Assembly (NCBI GenBank): GCA_038230835.1
Contig: JBBRMM010000014.1
Location: 30,968-94,967 of the forward strand
Reading direction: 5' to 3'
From: DASUHT01 sp038230835
GTDB taxonomy: Bacteria > Actinomycetota > Thermoleophilia > Gaiellales > JAICJC01
DNA: 64,000 bases
The notes beneath the pieces were generated by a model, which searched no databases, had not been told where the DNA came from, and saw only the letters and a list, made by a program, of their open reading frames with translations. Positions within the stretch are counted from its first letter, which is position 1. Every line of letters begins with the position of its first letter. Shown piece by piece: positions 51,765-60,564 of this stretch. The position numbers and the translations under genes were made by a program.

Positions 51765-52354
51765 TCAGCAGGCAGGCGGTGTCCGCCGATCTGCCGCCGG
51801 AGCGCCCCCGCAGCACGCGCCCGGTGGGAGATCGCGTCCTTCTCCGCGGGCGCCATCTCGGCCACCGTTCGATGCTCGCCTTCCGGCACGAACGCCGGGT
51901 CATAGCCGAACCCCTGCCCGCCGCGCGGACGCTCGGCGAGCGTGCCACGCAACTCTCCGCGCGCGTGGAACTCGCGACCGCCGGGAGCGATCGCAACCAG
52001 CTCGGCGACGTACGCGACGCGGCGGTCGGGCTCGCCGGCCAACCGGCCGAGCAGCGCGCCGAGGTTCTCAGCGTCGGTGGCCGCAGCACCGGCGAACCGG
52101 GCCGAGCGGACCCCGGGTGCGCCGCCGAGCGCCTCCGCCGCGATCCCCGAGTCGTCGGCGAGCACCCACCTCTGCCCGCCCAGCGCTCTGTGCACGTGGC
52201 GGGCCTTGAGCAGCGCGTTCTCGCAAAACGTCGAACCGGTCTCCTCCGGCAGCTCGCCCGTGTACGGCTCGACCGCGAACCCGGGCAGCAGCCGGGTCAG
52301 CTCCTGCGCCTTGTGGCGGTTGTGCGAGGCAAGGACGATGCGAGCGCCGGTCAC
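51755..52354 (-). CDS. rdgB: XTP/dITP diphosphatase (non-canonical purine NTP pyrophosphatase)
   Basis: A 199-aa Ham1/RdgB protein that removes dITP/XTP from nucleotide pools. LASHNRHKAQEL, ETGSTFCENALLKARH, LADDSGI and GFGYDPAFVPEG are diagnostic. The GTG overlaps the rph stop (GTGA). Third gene of murI-rph-rdgB, a common bacterial order. Confidence 0.95.
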   Translation of the reverse strand: MTGARIVLASHNRHKAQELTRLLPGFAVEPYTGELPEETGSTFCENALLKARHVHRALGGQRWVLADDSGIAAEALGGAPGVRSARFAGAAATDAENLGALLGRLAGEPDRRVAYVAELVAIAPGGREFHARGELRGTLAERPRGGQGFGYDPAFVPEGEHRTVAEMAPAEKDAISHRARAAGALRRQIGGHRLPADQS

Positions 52355-53073
52355 CCGCCCGCGAGCACGCGAAGCTGTTCTACGGACAGTGTCTCGATGC
52401 CGCCCGCGGCGAGCTCGAGCAGACGGTCGAGCGAGGCGCGCGCGAACGGCGTCTTCTCGGCGGTCGCCTGCACCTCGATCAGCTCGCCCCGCCCCGACAT
52501 GACCACGTTCATGTCCACCTCGGCGGCGCTGTCCTCGACGTAGGCCAGATCGAGCAACGGCTCGCCGTCTACGATCCCGACCGAGACGGCGGCCACGGAG
52601 TCGGTCAGCGGCAGCTCGTGCATCCGACGCTCGTCGACCAGCCGCTTCAGTGCCAGGTGCAGCGCGACGTACCCACCGCAGATCGCGGCGCAGCGGGTGC
52701 CGCCGTCGGCCTGGATCACGTCGCAGTCGATCCAGACGGTGCGCTCGCCGAGCGCGGCGAAGTCGACCACCGAGCGCAGCGAGCGGCCGATCAGCCGCTG
52801 GATCTCGATCGTGCGGCCGTCCTGCCTGCCGCGGGTGGCGTCACGCGGCTTTCGGGTGTCGGTCGAGCCCGGCAGCATGCCGTACTCGGACGTGACCCAG
52901 CCGGTGCCGCGACCGCGCATCCACGGCGGCACCGACTCCTCGACCATCGCCGTGCAGATCAGCCGTGTGAGCCCCGCCTCGATCAGCACCGACCCGGTGG
53001 CGGACGAGACGAAGCCGGGCGTCATCCGCAGGGGACGCAGCTCGTCCACGGCACGCCCGTCGGCACGGCTCAT
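52351..53073 (-). CDS. rph: Ribonuclease PH
   Basis: A 240-aa phosphorolytic 3'-5' exoribonuclease that trims tRNA 3' ends. MRGRGTGWVTSEYGMLPGST, the basic DGRTIEIQRLIGRSLR region and IDCDVIQADGGTR are hallmarks. The ATG overlaps the murI stop (ATGA). Confidence 0.95.
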   Translation of the reverse strand: MSRADGRAVDELRPLRMTPGFVSSATGSVLIEAGLTRLICTAMVEESVPPWMRGRGTGWVTSEYGMLPGSTDTRKPRDATRGRQDGRTIEIQRLIGRSLRSVVDFAALGERTVWIDCDVIQADGGTRCAAICGGYVALHLALKRLVDERRMHELPLTDSVAAVSVGIVDGEPLLDLAYVEDSAAEVDMNVVMSGRGELIEVQATAEKTPFARASLDRLLELAAGGIETLSVEQLRVLAGG

Positions 53074-53894
53074 GCGGCCACCGCCAACTGCGCGGGGTCA
53101 ACCCGCTCGACCTCGCTCAGCGGCAGCTGGAGGAAGCGGCCGGCCACCTCCAGGAACGCTGCCGGGTCGCCGGTGCAGCGAAACCGGTAGCTGCCCTCGC
53201 GATCCAGGCTGTTGGCGACGCCGCGGCGGTCGAGAGTCGCCGCCACCTCGCGCGCCACCTCCTCGGCGGAGGTGATCAGGGCCACCTCGCGGCCGAAGAT
53301 CCGCTGCAGCATCGGGCGGATCAGCGGGTAGTGGGTGCACCCCAGGATGACGGTGTCGCAGCCGGCATCCTTCAGCGGCGCGGCGTACGCCTTGGCCGAG
53401 TCGTGCAGTTCGTGGCCGTTGACGTCGCCCGACTGGATCATCGGCACCAGGCTGGGGCACGCCACCTGGGTCACGTCGATGCCGGCGTCCAGGGCGTGCA
53501 CCGCCGCCGGGTAGCGCCCGCTGCGCACCGTGGCCTCGGTGGCCATCACCCCCACCCGGCGGCAGCGGGTGGCCTGCACCGCGGCGTGCGCCTCGGGGCT
53601 GATCACCCCGATCAGCGGCACCACGAACTGGCGTTGCAGATCGGGCAGCGCTGCGGCGGTGGCGGAGTTGCAGGCGACCACGATCAGCTTGGTGTCCAGG
53701 CCGGCCAGGTGGGAGGCCACCTCGTGCGCGAAGCGGCGGATGGTGGGTGCCGGTTTGGTGCCGTACGGAAACCGCGCCGGCGACGAGTCCCCGAAGTACA
53801 CGAAGTCCTCGTGAGGCAGCGTGACCAGGCACTCGTGCAGCACGGTCAGGCCGCCCACACCGGAGTCGAACACGCCGATCGGGCGAGTATCCAT
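53070..53894 (-). CDS. murI: Glutamate racemase
   Basis: A 274-aa enzyme providing D-glutamate for peptidoglycan. Two catalytic Cys: C75 in VACNSATAAAL and the one in LGCTHYPL (about residue 188); IGVFDSGVGGLTVL and FGDSSPARFPYG are conserved. ATG 53894 has TACACT 8 nt upstream. First gene of murI-rph-rdgB. Confidence 0.96.
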   Translation of the reverse strand: MDTRPIGVFDSGVGGLTVLHECLVTLPHEDFVYFGDSSPARFPYGTKPAPTIRRFAHEVASHLAGLDTKLIVVACNSATAAALPDLQRQFVVPLIGVISPEAHAAVQATRCRRVGVMATEATVRSGRYPAAVHALDAGIDVTQVACPSLVPMIQSGDVNGHELHDSAKAYAAPLKDAGCDTVILGCTHYPLIRPMLQRIFGREVALITSAEEVAREVAATLDRRGVANSLDREGSYRFRCTGDPAAFLEVAGRFLQLPLSEVERVDPAQLAVAA

Positions 53895-53902
53895 GGGGCG
53901 GC

Positions 53903-53908
53903 AGTGTA
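53903..53908 (-). promoter_or_regulatory. -10 element TACACT for the murI-rph-rdgB operon
   Basis: TACACT on the minus strand ends 8 nt before ATG 53894; the longer open frame upstream is therefore not used. Confidence 0.5.
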
Positions 53909-53959
53909 GTGCTGAGGGCGGAGCACACTCACCGGCGATCGCCGGGGCGGGCTCACGGG

Positions 53960-53965
53960 TAGGCT
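53960..53965 (+). promoter_or_regulatory. -10 element TAGGCT with leader for the DUF2630 gene
   Basis: TAGGCT lies 28 nt before ATG 53994; the leader carries GAGGAGG, so this gene uses a ribosome-binding site. Confidence 0.4.
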
Positions 53966-53993
53966 GCAGCACGACCCCGAGGAGGACACAGAC

Positions 53994-54239
53994 ATGGACG
54001 ACGCCCGCCTGCACGAGAACATCGAACAGTTGGTCGCACGCGAGGAGCAGCTGCGAGAGTTGGAGAGCCGGCCCGAGACCTTCTCAACCGCGGAGCGCGA
54101 GGAACTCGAGCAGCTGCGCATTCGGCTTGATCGGCTGTGGGACATGCTGCGCCAGCGCCGCGCCAAGCGGGAAGCCGGCCTCGATCCCGACGACGCGCGG
54201 GCTCGTCCTGCGGCCACGGTGGAGGACTATCTGCAATGA
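53994..54239 (+). CDS. DUF2630 coiled-coil protein
   Basis: An 81-aa acidic, helical protein (ENIEQLVAREEQLRELES, then LEQLRIRLDRLWDMLRQRRA) matching the short actinobacterial DUF2630 family of unknown function. The GGAGG ribosome-binding site decides the ATG. Monocistronic, 39 bp before the S9 peptidase. Confidence 0.85.
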   Translation: MDDARLHENIEQLVAREEQLRELESRPETFSTAEREELEQLRIRLDRLWDMLRQRRAKREAGLDPDDARARPAATVEDYLQ

Positions 54240-54265
54240 GGCATCGGGACTCCGTCCGGCGCTGA

Positions 54266-54271
54266 TACCCT
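54266..54271 (+). promoter_or_regulatory. -10 element TACCCT for the S9-SIS-GATase operon
   Basis: TACCCT ends 7 nt before ATG 54279. Confidence 0.55.
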
Positions 54272-54278
54272 CTCGCGC

Positions 54279-56090
54279 ATGGCCACCCTGATCCCCCGCG
54301 ACGTCCTGTTCGGAAACCCCGAGAAGGCCACCCCGACCGTCTCCCCCGACGGCAAGCGGCTGGCCCACCTGGCCCCGGTGGACGGTGTCATGAACGTGTG
54401 GATGGGGCCGGCCGACGGGTCGCAGCCGGCAGTGGCGATCACCCACGGTACCGACCGCCCCATCCGGTTGTACTTCTGGGCTGACGACAACCGCCACCTG
54501 GTGTACCTGCAGGACACCGGCGGGGACGAGAACTGGCACCTGCACGTGGTCGACCTGGAGTCCGGGCAGTCCCGCGACGTGACCCCGTTCGAGCGTGTCC
54601 AGGCGGAGGTGATCGGACGGTCGCGCCGGCACCCGGGAGCGCTCGTGGTGGGCCTGAACAAGGACAACCCCGAGCTGCACGATGCCTACCGGCTGGAGCT
54701 GGCGACCGGCGAGCTCGAGAAGATCGCCGAGAACCCCGGCTACACCCCGTGGCTGGTCGACGAGGACCTGGCCGTGCGGGGGGGTATGCGCTACGTGGAG
54801 GACGGCTCGCGGGAGCTGGTGGTCGACGACAGGCTCCTGACCACGATCGGGCCCGACGATGCGTTGACGAGCGGTCCGGTCGGCTTCACCGCGGATGGGA
54901 CCGGCCTCTACATGGTCAGTTCGGCGGATGCCAACGCGGCCCGGCTGGTGCGGATGGACGTGGCCGACGGAGCGGTCGAGGTGATCGCCGAGGACCCCAC
55001 CTACGACGTGCACGGCGTCGAGCTGCATCCGGTGACGCGGGATGTGCAACTGGTCAGCTTCGAGCGCGCGCGCGTCGAGCACCGCGTGCTCGACGGCGAG
55101 CTCGCAGCCGACGTCGCGGCGATGCAGGCGCTTCACCCCGGTGACCTCGTTCTGTGCTCGCGCGACCATGCCGACCGCACCTGGACGATCGGCTTCACCG
55201 CCGACGACGGCCCGATCGCCTACTACGCCTTCGACCGCACGACACACACGGGCCGCCTGCTCTTTTACCACCAGCCGAAGCTCGCCGAGCACGAACTGCA
55301 GTCGATGGAGGCATTCTGGTTCCTCAGCCGGGACGGCTTGGAGATCCACGGCTATCTCACGTTCCCGCCGGACGGACGGACCAACCTGCCGACGGTGCTG
55401 TTCGTGCACGGCGGGCCGTGGGCGCGCGATTCGTGGGGGTACAACCCGATCGCCCAGTGGCTGGCCAACCGCGGCTATCTGAGCGTGCAGGTGAACTACC
55501 GCGGATCGACCGGCTACGGCAAGGCGTTCCTGAATGCCGGCGACCGCGAATGGGCCGGACGCATGCACGACGACCTGCTGGACGCGATCGAGCACGTTGT
55601 CTCCGAAGGCTACACAGACCGCTCGCGAGTGGCGATCCTCGGCGGTTCGTACGGTGGCTATGCCGCGCTGGTCGGCGCGACCTTCACCCCCGAGGTGTTC
55701 GCCTGTGCGGTGGATATCGTCGGCCCCTCCAACCTGATCACGCTGCTGGAGACGATCCCGCCCTACTGGGTGCCGCTGATGCGGCAGTTCCAACGCCGGG
55801 TCGGCGATCCCGAGCATGACCGCGACCTGCTCTGGCAGCGCTCGCCGCTGTCGCGCGTGGACGCGATCCGGATCCCGATGCTGATCGCACAGGGGGCGAA
55901 TGATCCCCGGGTCAAGCTGTCGGAGTCCGACCAGATCGTGGCCGCCATGAAGGAGCGCGGCATCCCGCACACCTACATGGTGTTCCCCGACGAGGGCCAC
56001 GGCTTTCAGAAGCCCGAGAACCGGATGCGCTTCCATGCCGAGGCCGAACGGTTCCTGGCCGAGTACCTGGGCGGCCGGTGCGAGCCGTGA
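54279..56090 (+). CDS. Prolyl-oligopeptidase-family (S9) serine peptidase
   Basis: A 603-aa cytoplasmic peptidase: N-terminal beta-propeller (about 20-330) and C-terminal alpha/beta hydrolase domain with Ser457 in GGSYGGYA, Asp542 in GANDPRV and His574 in DEGHGF. It resembles acylaminoacyl/dipeptidyl peptidase members that cleave small peptides. Its stop overlaps the SIS gene start as GTGA, so it heads a three-gene operon with the SIS protein and a glutamine amidotransferase. Confidence 0.92.
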   Translation: MATLIPRDVLFGNPEKATPTVSPDGKRLAHLAPVDGVMNVWMGPADGSQPAVAITHGTDRPIRLYFWADDNRHLVYLQDTGGDENWHLHVVDLESGQSRDVTPFERVQAEVIGRSRRHPGALVVGLNKDNPELHDAYRLELATGELEKIAENPGYTPWLVDEDLAVRGGMRYVEDGSRELVVDDRLLTTIGPDDALTSGPVGFTADGTGLYMVSSADANAARLVRMDVADGAVEVIAEDPTYDVHGVELHPVTRDVQLVSFERARVEHRVLDGELAADVAAMQALHPGDLVLCSRDHADRTWTIGFTADDGPIAYYAFDRTTHTGRLLFYHQPKLAEHELQSMEAFWFLSRDGLEIHGYLTFPPDGRTNLPTVLFVHGGPWARDSWGYNPIAQWLANRGYLSVQVNYRGSTGYGKAFLNAGDREWAGRMHDDLLDAIEHVVSEGYTDRSRVAILGGSYGGYAALVGATFTPEVFACAVDIVGPSNLITLLETIPPYWVPLMRQFQRRVGDPEHDRDLLWQRSPLSRVDAIRIPMLIAQGANDPRVKLSESDQIVAAMKERGIPHTYMVFPDEGHGFQKPENRMRFHAEAERFLAEYLGGRCEP

Positions 56091-57184
56091 ACGACTGGTA
56101 CGACTCGGCCGTCTACCCGCAGCTGCGCGACGGCCCGCCCTGGGTGATGCAGGACATGATCGAGTCGCAGCCGGAGCTGCTGGAGCAGATCGCGACCCGT
56201 GCCGACACCGCGGCGCTGGCGCTGCTGCTGCGCGGGCCGGGGCCGCTGGCGGTGGTCGGCTGTGGGACGTCCGAGCACGCCGCCGCCGGGGTGGCCGAGG
56301 TTCTGACCGAGGCTGGGGTCCCCGCCCTCGCCCGGCAGGCCTTCGAGGCCGCGCTGGAGCCGCAGCGCGGCGGCGCAGTGATCGCGACCTCGCACGAGGC
56401 GGGCACCTGGGCGACCGCCGACGCGCTGGCGGCAGCCCGTGCCGCCGAGTCGCGCACGGGCCTGATCACCGCCCGCCCGCACGGCTCCTGCGCCGAACAT
56501 GCGGACGGCTTGCTGGTCACGCCGGCCGTCGATCGCTCGTGGTGCCACACCGTCGGCTACACCTCGCCGCTGGCGGCCGGTGTCGCCCTGGCCGCGGCCG
56601 CATCCGGCGGCGGCGCGCCGTCGGCCGGAGTGGTGAGGAGCCTGATCGGCGCGGGCCTCGTGACGCGGCCCGGGGCTGCCGCCGCTGCCGGAGTACTGGC
56701 CGGCTGCGAGCGGCTGATCGTGGTCGGTTCGGGCGCCGACCGCACGAGCGCACGCGAGTTGGTGCTCAAGGTCGAGGAGGCATGCCACCTGCCGGCCGCG
56801 ATGCGCGATCTGGAGACCATGCTGCACGGTCACCTGCCGGCCGAGGGCGAGACAACGGGGATGGTGCTCGTCGCCTGCGACCGGCGAAACGCCGCACGCC
56901 GCCGGGAACGCGCGCAGACGCTGCTGCTCGCCGCCGCGCGGGTGGGCATCCGCTGTGCCGTGATCGCGACCGACTCCGGCTGGGAGGAGTTCGCGCCGGC
57001 CGGGGTGATCGAGGTGCCGGACGTGCCCGAACTGGCCGGGGCGGCGGCGGCGCTGCTGGCCGCGGCGGTGCCGCTTCAGCTGCTGGCGCTGGAGCTGGCC
57101 CTGGCCCGTGGCACCAACCCCGACCTGATCCGCCGCGAGCAGGCTCCGTGGCGTGAGGCGGCGGCGATTGCGGAGGGTGCGTGA
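56087..57184 (+). CDS. Double-SIS-domain protein, GlmS isomerase-like without glutaminase
   Basis: A 365-aa protein aligned by eye with the isomerase half of GlmS: VMQDMIESQPELL, VVGCGTSEHAAAG, the SQSGET site reads TSHEAGTWAT, YTSPLAAG, and LKVEEACHLPAAMRDLE with LHGHLPAE where GlmS has its Glu and His. The C-terminal catalytic Lys segment is altered (RGTNPDLIRREQA). It probably binds or isomerises a phosphosugar. GTG 56087 overlaps the S9 stop as GTGA (an in-frame GTG 9 nt upstream is less likely) and its own stop overlaps the next gene. Confidence 0.8.
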   Translation: MNDWYDSAVYPQLRDGPPWVMQDMIESQPELLEQIATRADTAALALLLRGPGPLAVVGCGTSEHAAAGVAEVLTEAGVPALARQAFEAALEPQRGGAVIATSHEAGTWATADALAAARAAESRTGLITARPHGSCAEHADGLLVTPAVDRSWCHTVGYTSPLAAGVALAAAASGGGAPSAGVVRSLIGAGLVTRPGAAAAAGVLAGCERLIVVGSGADRTSARELVLKVEEACHLPAAMRDLETMLHGHLPAEGETTGMVLVACDRRNAARRRERAQTLLLAAARVGIRCAVIATDSGWEEFAPAGVIEVPDVPELAGAAAALLAAAVPLQLLALELALARGTNPDLIRREQAPWREAAAIAEGA

Positions 57185-57891
57185 AGGCGCTTCACCTGAT
57201 CAACTTCACCGGCGGCCCCGCCGATCTCTTCCTGCCTCCGCTGCGCGCTCGCGGCTTTGCCATCGACGACGTCAACCCGCACCACGATCCGCTGCCGCCG
57301 TCGCTCGACGGCTACGACGTGCTGCTGGTCACCGGCGGCACCGCCAACACGCACGAGACCGACCGCTACCCGTGGCTCGAGCCCGAGGTCGACCTGATCC
57401 GCGAGGCTGTCGCGCGCGCCACACCGGTGATCGGCCTGTGCCTGGGGGCGCAGCTGCTGACCAAGGCGATCGGCGGCACCGTGTACGCGGTCGAGCGGCC
57501 CGAGGTGGGCTGGCACGAGGTGCGCACGGCATCCGAGGCGGCCCACGATCCCGTGCTGGGCGCCCTGCCGTCGAGCTTCGTGGCCATGCAGTGGCATTCC
57601 TACGCCTGCGAGCTGCCCTCATCCGCTCGTGAGCTGGCGGCCAACGACGTCTGCGTCCAGGCCTTCCGTGCCGGCGAGGCGGCCTGGGGCACCCAGTTCC
57701 ACATCGAGGTCACGCGCGACATCCTGCTCGACTGGCAGCGTCAGGGCGGCGACGAGCTCGCCGCCCACGGTTATGACGAGGCCCGCTTCGCGCGCGAGCT
57801 CGATCTGCACCTGGAGCACCACATGGCGATCGGCCGCGACATGGCGGAGCGGTTTGCGGCGGTTGCGGCGCGGGTCGCGCGACCGGCCTGA
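57181..57891 (+). CDS. Class I glutamine amidotransferase
   Basis: A 236-aa stand-alone triad glutaminase: Cys87 in GLCLGAQLL, His and Glu in TQFHIEV. Related to GuaA-like and gamma-glutamyl hydrolase-type proteins. GTG 57181 overlaps the SIS gene stop, so both are made together; ammonia delivery to the SIS partner is a possibility, not shown. Its stop codon abuts that of the convergent gene (TGATCA). Confidence 0.88.
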   Translation: MKALHLINFTGGPADLFLPPLRARGFAIDDVNPHHDPLPPSLDGYDVLLVTGGTANTHETDRYPWLEPEVDLIREAVARATPVIGLCLGAQLLTKAIGGTVYAVERPEVGWHEVRTASEAAHDPVLGALPSSFVAMQWHSYACELPSSARELAANDVCVQAFRAGEAAWGTQFHIEVTRDILLDWQRQGGDELAAHGYDEARFARELDLHLEHHMAIGRDMAERFAAVAARVARPA

Positions 57892-58782
57892 TCACCGCCG
57901 GGCGTCGACCTCGTCCAAGAAGCCCTCCAGCACCCCGACGTAGCGGCGCTCCTCCTCCAGGTGGGCGACGTGCGCGCTGGCTTCGAAGATCTCCATGCGC
58001 CCGTCGGCGACGCCCTCCAGGATCGTGCGCGAGCAAGCCGGGGTGAGCTCGTCGTAGCGGCCGCAGGTGATCAGCGTCGGCACGGTGATCCTGTTCAGGT
58101 CGGCGGTGCGATCCCACGTCCGCAAGCGGCCTATCACGTCGAACTCGGTCGGCCCGTTCATCGTCAGGTAGACCGGGTTTCCGTCCATCGACCGGGAGCT
58201 TCGCACCAGCGCCTCCGGCCATGGATCCAACCTGCACAGGTGACGTCTGTAAAACACGTCCACCGCCGCCACGTAGTCGGGATGGTCGTACTCGGCACGG
58301 CTCCCGAGCTCGATCAGCGTCGTCCGCGCGGGCTCGGGCAGCTGGTCGATCAGGACGCGCGCCTCGGCCACGAACTCGGGGATGCCGGCAGACGTGCTGG
58401 CCAGCACCAGGCCGGCGATTCCGCGCGGCCCGCGCACCATGTAGTCGATCGCAAGCCAGCCGCCCCAGGATTGCCCGAGCAGGTGGCAATGGTCGAGGCC
58501 GAGCGCCTCGCGGACCTGATCGACCTCGGCCACCGAGCGGTCGACCGTCCACAGCGACGTGTCGTCGGGCACGTCGGAGCGGCCGCAGCCGAGCTGGTCG
58601 TAGACGACCACCGGGCGGTGTACAGCCAGCCGCTCCGCGAGCGGCTCCAGATAGTACCCAGCCGCCCCGGGACCGCCGTGCAGCATCAGGATCGGCACCC
58701 CGTCTCCACCGCCGAGGCGCCGATACCAGACGTTGCCGCCGGTGACCCGAAGATGGCCGCTGCTATTGGTGATTGGGCTCAA
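57892..58782 (-). CDS. Proline-iminopeptidase-like alpha/beta hydrolase (paralogue 2)
   Basis: A 296-aa S33-type hydrolase: HGGPG (residue 35), Ser105 in GQSWGG, Asp in CGRYDELTP and His in SAHVAHLEE. The cap segment RHLCRLDPWPEALVR and YLTMNGPTEFDVIG is shared with the hydrolase at 50832-51764. The only start before the conserved region is TTG 58782, without a ribosome-binding site or -10, so the exact start is unsure. Confidence 0.88.
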   Translation of the reverse strand: MSPITNSSGHLRVTGGNVWYRRLGGGDGVPILMLHGGPGAAGYYLEPLAERLAVHRPVVVYDQLGCGRSDVPDDTSLWTVDRSVAEVDQVREALGLDHCHLLGQSWGGWLAIDYMVRGPRGIAGLVLASTSAGIPEFVAEARVLIDQLPEPARTTLIELGSRAEYDHPDYVAAVDVFYRRHLCRLDPWPEALVRSSRSMDGNPVYLTMNGPTEFDVIGRLRTWDRTADLNRITVPTLITCGRYDELTPACSRTILEGVADGRMEIFEASAHVAHLEEERRYVGVLEGFLDEVDARR

Positions 58783-58818
58783 GTCGGGAGGAGCGGAGGG
58801 GTTTCCGGCGGGGCAGAT

Positions 58819-59259
58819 CTAGCTCTGATTCTGAATCACCGACTCCGCCGGCCGCCGGTTGGTGATCGGGTCCGCGTGCCGATGCGCGATCTTCCAGGCG
58901 CCGTCCTCTCGGCGGAGGATGGTCGTCACCCGCAACGCTCCCGAAGCGGTCTCCTCATTACCACCGACCTTCGCCTGGAACCGCTCTATCTCGACGGTGT
59001 AGGCCAGGTCAGGCGTGACGCACGCAGCTACCGACTTGAAACCGGTGGCCCCGCCATCCCGGTAGTTGGACGCTGCGCGGTCCATCGTGCCAGCGACCTC
59101 GTCCCATCCGATCGCGACCGACCCGAACGGGTTGGCGAGGCTGGCGTCCTCCCGATGAGAGTACAACCGCTTGGCGGACTCCGGGTTGCCACGAAAGAAC
59201 TCGTCAAGCGCCTGGTGGTACTGCTCGACGAACTGGTCGAACTCTGACGCGACTATCAA
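58819..59259 (-). CDS. SnoaL/DUF4440-like NTF2-fold protein
   Basis: A 146-aa alpha+beta cone-fold protein: FDQFVEQYHQALDEFFRGNP, ANPFGSVAIGWDEV, TVEIERFQAKVGG and LRREDGAWKIAHRHADP. The ending HRHAD is typical of DUF4440/SnoaL_3. Possible roles range from small-molecule isomerase to binding. TTG 59259 is chosen because GGGAGGG lies 5 nt upstream; ATG 59309 has no ribosome-binding site. Confidence 0.8.
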   Translation of the reverse strand: MIVASEFDQFVEQYHQALDEFFRGNPESAKRLYSHREDASLANPFGSVAIGWDEVAGTMDRAASNYRDGGATGFKSVAACVTPDLAYTVEIERFQAKVGGNEETASGALRVTTILRREDGAWKIAHRHADPITNRRPAESVIQNQS

Positions 59260-59362
59260 CGTCCCTCCCGTCTCCTCGACGCTTCCCGCGCGGCCAACGG
59301 GAGCGAGCATACTCGGGCCGATGGGCGGCGGCAAGAGGCACTCCATGACGCCGCCCGTCGGC

Positions 59363-59932
59363 TCAGCGCACCACGAGCGCCTGCGCTTCGGCAACGAACG
59401 CCGGCCGCGCCGCCAGCCGCTCGACCCACCCAGCGACCGCGGGGAAGTCGCCCAGGTCGACGCCCATCCCCGCCAGCCGAGCCAGCCACGGCCAGCAGCC
59501 CGCATCGGCCAGCGTCAGCGACCCGCCGACCAGGTGGTCGCGGTCGCCCAGCCGCTCCTCCAGCGAACCGAGCTGCTCCCGAAGTTCGGGCAGCGCCTCC
59601 GGCGAGCGGCGAAACGCATAGTAGGCGTCGGTGAAGTCTTCGAACACCTCGACGATCCGGCGCACCTGCGCACGCCCGACGGGATCGGACGGGAGCAGCG
59701 GCGGATCGGGAACGCGCTCTTCCAGGTACTCGTTGATCACGGCGGACTCCGGCAGCACCAGATCGCCCTCGAGCAGCACCGGGACGCGGTTCCGCGGGTT
59801 CAGGGTGCGCAGGATCGGGGGGCGGTCGGACAGGTCGATCTCGACCACCTCGTGGGGGATCCGCTTCTCGGCCAGCACCAGTCGCACGCGCACGCAGTAG
59901 GGGCAGCGCTGGGCGTTGTAGAGCCTGATCAC
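59363..59932 (-). CDS. Glutathione S-transferase-like protein with CPYC
   Basis: A 189-aa GST-fold protein: thioredoxin-like N-domain with C10-P-Y-C13 (glutaredoxin-type), NRVPVLLEGDLVLPESAVIN and a helical C-domain with LTLADAGCWPWLARLAG. It may reduce or conjugate thiols; actinobacteria of this class may use mycothiol or another thiol. GTG 59932 overlaps the phosphatase stop (GTGA). Confidence 0.85.
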   Translation of the reverse strand: MIRLYNAQRCPYCVRVRLVLAEKRIPHEVVEIDLSDRPPILRTLNPRNRVPVLLEGDLVLPESAVINEYLEERVPDPPLLPSDPVGRAQVRRIVEVFEDFTDAYYAFRRSPEALPELREQLGSLEERLGDRDHLVGGSLTLADAGCWPWLARLAGMGVDLGDFPAVAGWVERLAARPAFVAEAQALVVR

Positions 59933-60564
59933 AGCAGCGCCTCGCGGATCACGTCGAAGTCGTCGTAGCGGGTGTAGTCGAGGCCCTCGCGGTCGAGCCA
60001 GCGGGCGAGCGAGTGGCGCGCGAAGCGCTCCGCGGCGGCGCGCGACGCGCAGCGGTCGGAGTAGCCGTCGCCGACGTAGACGACCGGCGCATCGCCGTCC
60101 AGCGCCTCGACCACGCCCCGCTTGCAGGTCTCCCCGCAAAGCTCGCAGAGCGGTGCGTCCACGAAGGTGACCCGCGTGCCCTGCGGCGAGAACAGCGCGT
60201 CGTTTGCGATCGTCTCCAGATGCCCGACGCCCTCGCGCTCGAGCACCGGGCCGATCACGGCGTGAAACCCACTCGAGACCACGACCACCCGGTGCCCGGC
60301 GGCCTCGGCCTCGCGCACGAAACGTGCGAACCCGCGGCGCACATGCACCGCCTCCACCGCCTCGGCCACCAGCGTCTCGTGATCACCGCGAATGGGGGCG
60401 AACTCACGCCGGATGCACTCGTTGAGACTGATCTCGCCGGCCGCGAGCGCGGCTTCGGCGGCTTGCGAGTGCTCGGGCGCGTAACGGGTCGTCATCCAGT
60501 CCAGCACGTCCTGCTCGCTGATCGTGCCGTCGAAGTCGAGCACGATCAGCGCCGGCCGTGTCAG
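59929..60564 (-). CDS. HAD-superfamily phosphatase (MtnX/PSPase-like)
   Basis: A 211-aa HAD protein: nucleophile motif VLDFDGTISEQDV (Asp10, Asp12), motif II VVVVSSGFHAVI, the FVDAPLCELCGETCKRGVV insertion with three Cys, and motif IV YVGDGYSDRCAS. Similar to 2-hydroxy-3-keto-5-methylthiopentenyl-1-phosphate phosphatases. The only start that keeps the N-terminal strand is CTG, inside a CTGA overlap with the upstream stop; a GTG five codons on would begin at LDFDGT. Second gene of the 94-aa-HAD-GST operon. Confidence 0.85.
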   Translation of the reverse strand: MTRPALIVLDFDGTISEQDVLDWMTTRYAPEHSQAAEAALAAGEISLNECIRREFAPIRGDHETLVAEAVEAVHVRRGFARFVREAEAAGHRVVVVSSGFHAVIGPVLEREGVGHLETIANDALFSPQGTRVTFVDAPLCELCGETCKRGVVEALDGDAPVVYVGDGYSDRCASRAAAERFARHSLARWLDREGLDYTRYDDFDVIREALL

